Assembly (NCBI GenBank): GCA_947454665.1
Contig: CANGMU010000127.1
Span: 1-6,864, forward strand
Source of the DNA: Pseudomonadota bacterium
GTDB lineage: Bacteria > Pseudomonadota > Gammaproteobacteria > Steroidobacterales > Steroidobacteraceae
DNA: 6,864 nucleotides
Reading direction: 5' to 3'
Shown here: positions 1 through 5,862 of the stretch, piece by piece
How the letters are laid out: each line of letters starts with the position of its first letter
Position numbering within the stretch: the first letter of the stretch is position 1
Notes under the pieces: model-generated
What the model was told of the DNA's origin: nothing
Seen by the model: only the letters and a program-made list of their open reading frames with translations
The model's database searches: none
Position numbers and translations under genes: made by a program

Positions 1-819
1 GCCATCGGCTTAGGCTTTGGCGCTGCCCTGTGGCTGCTGCGGGGGCCGCAATCCGGCGTGGAATACCTGACCGGGTTCATCATCGAAAAGACCCTGGCGA
101 TGGACAACGTCTTCGTCATCGCCATGGTTTTTTCCTTCTTTGCGATTCCCCGCGAGTACCAGCACCGCGTGCTGTTCTGGGGCATCGTCGGCGTCATCCT
201 GCTGCGTGCCGCGGTAATCGCTGGCGGCGCGGCGCTGCTCGCCGAGTTCTCCTGGATCCTGTACCTGTTCGGTCTGTTCCTGGTCGCAACCGGGGCACGG
301 ATGCTCCAGCACTTCGACAAGGACTTCAGCATCGAGGACTCCGCGATCCTGCGCTTCCTCCGCAGGCATTTGCGCGTGACGCCGGCACTGCATGGCAACC
401 GCTTCCTGGTCCGCCTGCCCGCCTCGGATGCGCCGGGCGCCCGACGGATCCTCTGGGTCACACCCCTCTTCCTCGCCCTGCTGGTGATCGAGGCCGTCGA
501 CATCGTGTTCGCGGTCGACTCCGTGCCGGCCATCTTCGCGGTCACGCAGGACCCCTTCATCGTCTACACCTCGAACATCTTCGCGATCCTCGGCCTGCGT
601 GCGCTGTATTTCGCGCTGGCGGCGCTGGTTCACCGCTTCCGCTATCTCAAGATTTCGCTCGCGGCAGTGCTGGTGTTCGTCGGCATGAAGATCCTGGCCG
701 CAGAACTGGTCGGCAAGATCCCTGCCTGGGTCTCGCTCGGGGTGACGGCTTCGCTGCTGGCCGCCGGCATCCTCTACTCCCTTTACCGCACTCGACTTCA
801 ACCTGGAGCCCACCGATGA
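1..819 (+). CDS. TerC family integral membrane protein (Alx-like), 5' truncated by the window
   Basis: The reading frame is open from base 1 and ends at TGA 817–819, giving 272 visible residues. About 50 N-terminal residues (the first membrane helix and part of the second) are judged missing. The fragment has several hydrophobic helices and the TerC family's conserved acidic membrane motifs: IIEKTLAMDNVFV (about residues 27–39, D35) and EAVDIVFAVDSVPAIFAV (about 164–181, E164, D167, D173), followed by DPFIVYTSNIFAILGLRALYF. The overall pattern is close to E. coli Alx. The family sits in the inner membrane; Alx is linked to Mn export and alkaline pH, and Bacillus TerC proteins to supplying Mn to exported enzymes. 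The substrate here is inferred, not visible. A GTG at 58 could be read as a start, but conserved family sequence continues upstream of it, so it is internal. The stop overlaps the htpX start by four bases. The promoter and any upstream riboswitch would lie outside the window. Confidence 0.93.
   Translation, partial: AIGLGFGAALWLLRGPQSGVEYLTGFIIEKTLAMDNVFVIAMVFSFFAIPREYQHRVLFWGIVGVILLRAAVIAGGAALLAEFSWILYLFGLFLVATGARMLQHFDKDFSIEDSAILRFLRRHLRVTPALHGNRFLVRLPASDAPGARRILWVTPLFLALLVIEAVDIVFAVDSVPAIFAVTQDPFIVYTSNIFAILGLRALYFALAALVHRFRYLKISLAAVLVFVGMKILAAELVGKIPAWVSLGVTASLLAAGILYSLYRTRLQPGAHR
804..808 (+). promoter_or_regulatory. Ribosome binding site for htpX
   Basis: A TGGAG Shine-Dalgarno-like sequence lies at the very end of the terC-family gene, seven bases before the ATG at 816. 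It supports that ATG as the htpX start. It also suggests that htpX has its own ribosome entry in addition to coupling through the ATGA overlap. Confidence 0.6.
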
Positions 820-1703
820 AACGCGTCCTGCTGTTCCTCGCCACCAACCTTGCTGTCCTGCTGCTGCTGACGGGTGTCGTGCAGCTGCTCGGCCTCGACC
901 GTTACCTGGGCGCAGCAGGCGGACTGGGTGGACTGCTGGTGTTCGCCGCGATCTTCGGCTTTGGCGGCGCGCTGATCTCGCTGGCGCTGTCGAAGTGGAT
1001 GGCCAAGCGGGCGATGGGCGTCGAGGTGATCACCACGCCGCGCGATGCCGAGGAGCGTTGGCTGGTGGAAACCGTCCGCCAACAGGCCGAGCGTGCTGGC
1101 ATCGGCATGCCGGAAGTCGGCATCTTTCACTCGCCAGAGCCCAATGCCTTCGCGACCGGTGCGCGCCGTGATGCGGCGCTCGTCGCCGTCAGCACTGGCC
1201 TGCTGCAGTCGATGCGCAGGGACGAAGTCGAAGCCGTGCTGGGCCACGAGGTCGCGCACGTCGCCAACGGCGACATGGTCACGCTGGCGCTCCTGCAGGG
1301 CGTCCTGAACACCTTCGTGATCGTGCTCGCGCGACTGGTCGGCGGCGCCATCGACCGGCTCGTTTTGCGTAGCGAGGAACGCGGGATCGGCTACTTCGCA
1401 GCCGTCTTCGTCTCGGAGATCGTGCTGGGTGTCTTCGCCAGCATGGTGGTCGCCTGGTTCTCGCGCCAGCGGGAATTCCGCGCCGACCAGGGCGGCGCCT
1501 TCCTGGCCAGCCGCGACAGCATGATCGGCGCGCTGAAGGCGCTGCAACGCCACCAGGAAGCGCGCGAACCGCAAGGCCTGCCCGAACAGATGGCGGCCTT
1601 CGGCATCAGCGCGGCCCAGCGCAACGGCTTCATGCGCCTGCTGATGAGCCACCCGCCGCTCGAGCACCGCATCGCGGCGCTCGAGCGCGGAGGCACGCCC
1701 TGA
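816..1703 (+). CDS. htpX: HtpX, inner-membrane zinc metalloprotease (M48 family)
   Basis: This 295-residue protein is close to the usual HtpX length (E. coli about 293). HtpX is a heat- and envelope-stress protease that cleaves damaged inner-membrane proteins alongside FtsH. Two N-terminal membrane helices are visible (about residues 3–26 and 36–57). The zinc motif HEVAH spans residues 144–148 (ligands H144 and H148, catalytic E145) and is followed by ANGDMVT. Two more hydrophobic segments follow (about 155–176 and 192–216). The third zinc ligand is E220 in REFRAD, as in the family. The C-terminal SHPPLEHRIAAL motif is also typical. All catalytic residues are present, so the enzyme should be active. 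The ATG at 816 is chosen because it has a good ribosome binding site, starts directly at the first membrane helix (MKRVLLFL) and overlaps the upstream TGA. The longer open frame upstream is only an antisense-like read through the terC gene. In many bacteria htpX is under heat or Cpx control; no such site can be seen here. Confidence 0.97.
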   Translation: MKRVLLFLATNLAVLLLLTGVVQLLGLDRYLGAAGGLGGLLVFAAIFGFGGALISLALSKWMAKRAMGVEVITTPRDAEERWLVETVRQQAERAGIGMPEVGIFHSPEPNAFATGARRDAALVAVSTGLLQSMRRDEVEAVLGHEVAHVANGDMVTLALLQGVLNTFVIVLARLVGGAIDRLVLRSEERGIGYFAAVFVSEIVLGVFASMVVAWFSRQREFRADQGGAFLASRDSMIGALKALQRHQEAREPQGLPEQMAAFGISAAQRNGFMRLLMSHPPLEHRIAALERGGTP

Positions 1704-1718
1704 AGCAGCGCGCGGTGG

Positions 1719-3086
1719 TCAGTCGTCCGCGGACTGGCGGAAGTCGATGCCGAGCGAACGCAGCTTGCGATAGAGGTGAGTGCGCTCCATGCCCACGCGC
1801 TTGGCCAGCTGTCCCACCTTGCCATTGCACAACTGCAGCTGCTGCTGCAGGTAGGCCCGCTCGAACTGCTCACGCGCCTCGCGCAACGGCAGGGCCAGCA
1901 GGTCCTGCTTCACCAACGTCGCTTCCTGCGGCACATGCGTGGCGAGCTCGAGCTCGATTTCGTCGAGCTTGATCTCCTCCGGACCACCGCGGATCAGCAT
2001 GCGGCGCACGAGACTGCGCAGCTCACGGACGTTGTCGGGCCAGGGGTAGTTGCGCAGGCGGTTCTGCGCTGCCACGCCGAAACGACGGAACGGCAGGTTC
2101 TCGGTGTCGACGAGCCGATCCACGTAGTAGCGCAGCAGTTCCGGTACGTCCTCGGCGTAATCACGCAGCGGCGGCACGCGCAGCACCAGCGAACTGAGCT
2201 GTGCGAGCAGGTCGCGACGCACGCCGCCATCCTGTCCGGCACGCGATTCCACGCCGGGCTGCGCCGTGGACACGATGCGCACCGACAGCTTCAAGGGCTG
2301 GCTGCCACCCAGACGCCGGTAGCTGTCACCCTCCAGCGCGCCGGAAAGCGCCTTCTGCGCCTGTGGCGGCAGGTCCTCGATGCCGCTGATGAACAGCGTG
2401 CCACCGTCAGCCTGCTCCAGCAGGCCGGGACGCACGACGCCATTGGCTTCGCTGCCCAGCAGCTGCGCCTCGGCGTCCGCGTCCGGGATCGCACCCGCAA
2501 TACAGCTGACGAAAGGCTTGCCAGACCGAGGGCTGTTTTCATGTGCGAAGCGCGCCAGTGCCTCGCGGCCACTGCCCGGCTCGCCGCTCAGCAGCAAAGG
2601 CGCCGCGTGGGGCGCCATGCGCATGAGTTCAGCGCGCAGGTCCTGCATGACGCGACTCTTGCCGACCGTCGCGAGCAAGGGACCGGAGACGCTGCGCGAC
2701 GCAAGCCGCCGGCGCTTGCCCGCGTCCAGCGCGCGCTGCACCGTACGCAGCAGCTTGGCGAGCGACAGGGGCTTCTCGACGAAGTCGAAAGCGCCCAGGC
2801 GAGTGGCCTCGACGGCCGTCTCGACGGTGCCGTGGCCGGACATCATCACGACCGGACATTCCTCGATCGCCGCGCCGGACCATTCACGCAGCAGCGTGAT
2901 GCCGTCCGTGCCCGGCATCCAGATGTCGAGCAGGACCAGGTCAGGCACCGAGCGCGTACGCGCGGTCCTGGCCTGTGCTGCGTCGGCCGCCACCTCGACC
3001 TCGTAACCTTCCTCCGAGAGGATTTCCTTCAGCAGCGTCCGGATGTCGGCCTCATCGTCGACAACCAGAATCTTTCCTGCACTCAT
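1719..3086 (-). CDS. ntrX: NtrX-like response regulator with degenerate sigma-54 AAA+ domain
   Basis: This 455-residue protein has the three-domain NtrC/NtrX layout. The receiver domain (about 5–118) is intact: acidic pocket D10, D11 and E12, phosphoacceptor D54 in LLDIWMPG, S83 and K105. The central AAA+ domain (about 141–365) is recognisable (EQADGGTLF, VPPLRDYAEDVPELL, YPWPDNVREL) but lacks key residues. Walker A reads GEPGSGRE (168–175, Arg174 for Lys). The GAFTGA loop expected near 213–221 is absent and the segment is about five residues shorter. Walker B reads GGTLFISG, with Ser234-Gly235 for Asp-Glu. The second arginine finger is Gln296. The C-terminal Fis-type helix-turn-helix (about 405–448, GMERTHLYRKLRSLGI) is well conserved and NtrX-like. 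It should bind DNA under phosphorylation control but is unlikely to activate sigma-54 polymerase. The start overlaps the kinase stop as ATGA and has a GAGGT ribosome binding site. The symbol reflects family and context; targets are unknown and nitrogen control should not be assumed. Confidence 0.9.
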   Translation of the reverse strand: MSAGKILVVDDEADIRTLLKEILSEEGYEVEVAADAAQARTARTRSVPDLVLLDIWMPGTDGITLLREWSGAAIEECPVVMMSGHGTVETAVEATRLGAFDFVEKPLSLAKLLRTVQRALDAGKRRRLASRSVSGPLLATVGKSRVMQDLRAELMRMAPHAAPLLLSGEPGSGREALARFAHENSPRSGKPFVSCIAGAIPDADAEAQLLGSEANGVVRPGLLEQADGGTLFISGIEDLPPQAQKALSGALEGDSYRRLGGSQPLKLSVRIVSTAQPGVESRAGQDGGVRRDLLAQLSSLVLRVPPLRDYAEDVPELLRYYVDRLVDTENLPFRRFGVAAQNRLRNYPWPDNVRELRSLVRRMLIRGGPEEIKLDEIELELATHVPQEATLVKQDLLALPLREAREQFERAYLQQQLQLCNGKVGQLAKRVGMERTHLYRKLRSLGIDFRQSADD

Positions 3087-5278
3087 GCCACCGACCTCTG
3101 GGGTTGTACCGGGACCTCGGTATCAACCACCGGCAAAACGACGCGCACATACGCGCCTCCCTCGGGCCTGTTGTCCGCCTCGATGCGGCCACCGTGTTCT
3201 TCGATGATCTTCTTCACGATGGCGAGCCCCAGGCCCGTCCCTTTTTGCTTGCTCGTCACATAAGGATCAAAGACCCGCGCGAGCATTTCTTTTTGAAAAC
3301 CGTGTCCGTTGTCGGAAACGGTGATGACCGCGCTGGCGCCGACGCCCGAGTGCTCGCGGCGCGTTGCCACCTCCACCCAGCCGCCCGGCGCGTCGCCGAC
3401 CGCCTCGATGCCGTTGGTGAGCAGGTTGTTCAACACCTGCCGCAAGCGTCCGCGGTCGGCCCTGACGCTCCCCAGCGCCGGGTCGACGGCCACGCGGATG
3501 TCGGCCACCCCGTCCTGGGCACGATACAACTCCGCGACTTCGGTGACGAGGTTGTTCAGGTCAAAATCGAGGAGTTTGAGTTCGGGCGCGCGAGCGTATT
3601 CACTGAAGGCGTTGACCATCGCCTTCATGGCCTCGACCTGCTGCACGATCGTGCGCGTCGAACGTTCCAGCAGTTCAGCGTCCTCGGGCTGCGGCAGGTT
3701 GCCCAGCAAGCGCCTGCGCAGGCGCTCGGCGGACAGCTGGATCGGCGTCAGCGGGTTCTTGATCTCATGGGCCAGGCGGCGCGCGACTTCACCCCAGGCA
3801 GCTTCGCGCTGCGCCTGCAGCATGTTCGTGATGTCATCAAAGACGATGACATAGCCCGGCTCTCCTGCCGCGGCGTCGAGCGCCGAGCAGGCACAACGCA
3901 GCACCCGATCCGGCGGCAGGTTCAACTCGTCGCGCCAGTCGGGCTGGCCCGCGCCGAGCCGCAGGCTGATTTCCTGCACGAAGCTGCCAAGCCGTTCGCT
4001 GCCCTCCAGTCCGATGGCAGCGAGGCTACGGCCGATGTCGCCCGACAGGTCGACGCCCAGGATCGCGCCGGCGGCCTCGTTCACGATGCGCAGTTGCAGT
4101 TCGCGGTCGACGACCATGACGCCCGTCGACAGGCGGGCCAGGATCACCGCGAGTCGCTCGCGCTCCTGTTCGACGATCTCGCGGCTGCGTGTGGTTTCCT
4201 CGCTCGCGCGGCGCAGCCGCTTGGTCATGTCGTTGAAGGACTGCACCAGCGAACCCATCTCGTCGCGCGACGGCAGCGGCAGACGCATCGCGAAGTCGCC
4301 CTTGCCGACCGCGCGCGTGCCTTCGATGAGGTCCTGCACGGGGCGCATCAGGCGCTGGGCTGAGAAGATCGCGAGGTAGATCGCCAGCAGCATCGTCATC
4401 AGCAGCACGAGTGTCAGCGTCAGTCGGAAACTGTTCTTGAGCAGCTCGCGCTGGTCGGAAATGTTTCCGTATTGCGAATAGGTGTGTTGGACGGCTTCGG
4501 ACATCGCCGACAGCTGCTTCGGCACGTCGTACAGCGACATCACGAAGCGGGCGCGCGACAGGCTGCCCAGGCTCGGGATGGGTGCCGCGGTCTGGATGAC
4601 GTACCCTTCTGCGCGCGGCTCGAGGCTGACATAAGGCCGATTCTCGCGGATCTGCAACAGCAGCTCGGTCGGCGGCCGCGTGTGCAGGGATGTCTCGATC
4701 CCTTCGCTGCTTGACGCCATCACCTCGCCGTTGGAACCGAAGATCAGCATCTCGATCGCACCATTCGTGCGGCGCTCGACATCGAGCAGGGCCAGCAACT
4801 GGCTGTCCGCCACGAAGGTGAGCTTGCGACCGAACTCCTCGGTGCGGCGGCCTTGCTCGCGCATGCGCAGATCGAGCGCGGACCGCGACAGCACAAGCGC
4901 ATCGCCCAGGCCCTGCTTCACCTCGACGCGGAACCAGCTGTCGATGCCGCGGTTGAGGAATTCGAGCGAGAAGACATAGACGATGAGCAGCGGTGCGATA
5001 ACCAGTGCGCCGAAGATGGAGACCGTGCGCGCCGTCAGGCGCGAGCCTGGCACCTGGTTGCGGTAATCGCGTGCCAGCTGCCAGATCTTGCGGGCGAGCA
5101 CGATGGTGAGCAGCACCAGCCCGCTGAAGTTGAAGACGAGGATCCACGGCTGCCAATAGCCGAACTGCTCGGAATTCTCGACGCTGCGCGAGAGCAGCAG
5201 CAGGGACAGCAACCCCAGCAGCACGCCGAGGGTAACGAGGCTCCAGGTGCCGTATCGCCTCAGCGGGGCAGGGACCAT
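3083..5278 (-). CDS. ntrY: NtrY-like membrane sensor histidine kinase
   Basis: The protein has 731 residues from the ATG at 5276–5278. Four membrane helices are seen (about 11–30, 44–64, 83–104, 286–306), with a predicted extracytoplasmic region between the last two (about 105–284). That region opens with FSLEFLNRGIDSWF, a sequence typical of NtrY. It is followed by a HAMP linker (about 307–360), a PAS domain (about 375–480) and the kinase core. The H-box LAHEIKNPLTPIQLSAERL has H504 as the phosphorylation site. The N-box is around N622 (LLTNGIEA), the G1 box is DNGHGF (D656) and the G2 box is GTGLGLAI (680–687), so it should autophosphorylate and pass phosphate to the adjacent NtrX-like regulator. 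A GTG at 5318–5320 would add 14 residues and overlap the upstream gene by 61 bases. I prefer the ATG, which overlaps by 19 and sits close to the first helix, although neither has a strong ribosome binding site. The signal sensed is unknown. Confidence 0.94.
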   Translation of the reverse strand: MVPAPLRRYGTWSLVTLGVLLGLLSLLLLSRSVENSEQFGYWQPWILVFNFSGLVLLTIVLARKIWQLARDYRNQVPGSRLTARTVSIFGALVIAPLLIVYVFSLEFLNRGIDSWFRVEVKQGLGDALVLSRSALDLRMREQGRRTEEFGRKLTFVADSQLLALLDVERRTNGAIEMLIFGSNGEVMASSSEGIETSLHTRPPTELLLQIRENRPYVSLEPRAEGYVIQTAAPIPSLGSLSRARFVMSLYDVPKQLSAMSEAVQHTYSQYGNISDQRELLKNSFRLTLTLVLLMTMLLAIYLAIFSAQRLMRPVQDLIEGTRAVGKGDFAMRLPLPSRDEMGSLVQSFNDMTKRLRRASEETTRSREIVEQERERLAVILARLSTGVMVVDRELQLRIVNEAAGAILGVDLSGDIGRSLAAIGLEGSERLGSFVQEISLRLGAGQPDWRDELNLPPDRVLRCACSALDAAAGEPGYVIVFDDITNMLQAQREAAWGEVARRLAHEIKNPLTPIQLSAERLRRRLLGNLPQPEDAELLERSTRTIVQQVEAMKAMVNAFSEYARAPELKLLDFDLNNLVTEVAELYRAQDGVADIRVAVDPALGSVRADRGRLRQVLNNLLTNGIEAVGDAPGGWVEVATRREHSGVGASAVITVSDNGHGFQKEMLARVFDPYVTSKQKGTGLGLAIVKKIIEEHGGRIEADNRPEGGAYVRVVLPVVDTEVPVQPQRSVA
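3094..3098 (-). promoter_or_regulatory. Ribosome binding site for the ntrX-like gene
   Basis: Read on the minus strand this is GAGGT, seven bases before the ATG at 3084–3086 and inside the end of the kinase gene. It supports the chosen start. Together with the ATGA overlap it points to coupled production of kinase and regulator. Confidence 0.6.
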
Positions 5279-5862
5279 GTGTACCAGTCGCTGGCGCGCT
5301 GCCAGCTGTCGGACCACCACATCAACACGCGCATCGCACTCGACAAGGTGCCGCGACGGAGGATCGCGCGCACGCCGATCTGGTACGCCGCATCCGGCAG
5401 CAATTGCGACTCGACGAGCACGGCCCAGTTGTCGACCGTGCCGATTGCCGTGAGCGCCTGGTCCAGCGAGGCATAGCTGCCCAGCTCGCCCCGCTCGGTG
5501 TCGCGCACGACGTAATGCTGGCGCACCGCATGCCAGGACAGTTCACGGTGCAGGGCATAAGCGGCAACGGTCGCATCCGTCCAGAAGCGACGCTGCTTCT
5601 GCACCTGCATCTCGAGGTCGAAGCGCAGCGTGATCCCGTCCTGCAACGTCTGGCGGATCTCGTCGCTCAGCGGATAGGACACGCGTGCCGAGAGCTGGTA
5701 GGCACCGTTGTCGACGGTGACGAAGGCGGAGCGGACCTCAAGCGGACCGTCGAGCGGGTCCGCGCGCAGCGCGCCGGGCAGGAACGCAGACAGCACGACG
5801 ACGCAGGCCAGCAACCATCGCGGCCAGGCATCCGTCACGCCAGCTGAGTCCTCACGTCGCAT
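5260..5862 (-). CDS. DUF4390 family exported protein
   Basis: A 200-residue protein recognised as DUF4390 from its size, its position between rsmB and ntrY, and its sequence features. It has a short N-terminal stretch, a hydrophobic segment (about 16–30) and a likely signal peptidase I site after ALRA at residue 34, so the mature part should be in the periplasm. The mature part looks beta-rich (LEVRSAFVTVDNGAYQLSARVSYPLSDEI) and ends in a Trp-rich tail, SDWYTWSLPR. No catalytic motif is seen and the function is unknown. The ATG at 5860–5862 overlaps the rsmB end by 11 bases; a GTG at 5836–5838 is a possible alternative that leaves a tighter signal peptide. The 3' end overlaps the kinase start. 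The context suggests a role connected with NtrY signalling, which is inference only. Confidence 0.85.
   Translation of the reverse strand: MRREDSAGVTDAWPRWLLACVVVLSAFLPGALRADPLDGPLEVRSAFVTVDNGAYQLSARVSYPLSDEIRQTLQDGITLRFDLEMQVQKQRRFWTDATVAAYALHRELSWHAVRQHYVVRDTERGELGSYASLDQALTAIGTVDNWAVLVESQLLPDAAYQIGVRAILRRGTLSSAMRVLMWWSDSWQRASDWYTWSLPR

Noticed and set aside
10..1667. Two long - strand open frames opposite the terC-family gene and htpX
   Set aside because: Compositionally biased, Asp-, Glu-, Gln- and Arg-rich shadow translations; the + strand genes are certain.
1718..1738. A seven-pair inverted repeat (one G-U pair) with a seven-base loop at the ntrX gene end, containing the palindrome GTCCGCGGAC
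   Set aside because: It lies almost wholly in the coding end, is short for this GC content and has no T run on either side, so it is not supported as a terminator.
1828..1855. A CTGCAG/CAG-rich repeat in the regulator gene
   Set aside because: It encodes the Gln-Leu-rich helix before the helix-turn-helix that is normal for NtrX proteins; no independent repeat structure is seen.
1944..1955. A perfect 12-base palindrome, GAGCTCGAGCTC
   Set aside because: It falls in codons for an alternating Glu-Leu stretch in the regulator's linker and is best explained by codon use.
1776..3263. A 495-codon open frame on the + strand opposite the ntrX-like gene
   Set aside because: It is antisense to a gene with clear domains. 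Its translation is rich in His, Arg and Gln with no family resemblance, as expected for a shadow frame in GC-rich DNA.
3286..3300. An A-rich run on the minus strand that could be a slippery frameshift site
   Set aside because: The heptamer does not fit the X XXY YYZ rule, and the HATPase sequence continues in frame on both sides.
2975..4363. A 462-codon open frame on the + strand opposite the kinase gene
   Set aside because: Same reasoning: the opposite strand encodes conserved HisKA, HATPase and PAS sequence, and this frame shows no recognisable motif.
5803..5817. A lipobox-like LLAC at residues 17–20 of the DUF4390 protein
   Set aside because: The hydrophobic segment before the Cys is far too short and continues after it; the signal peptidase I site after ALRA fits better.
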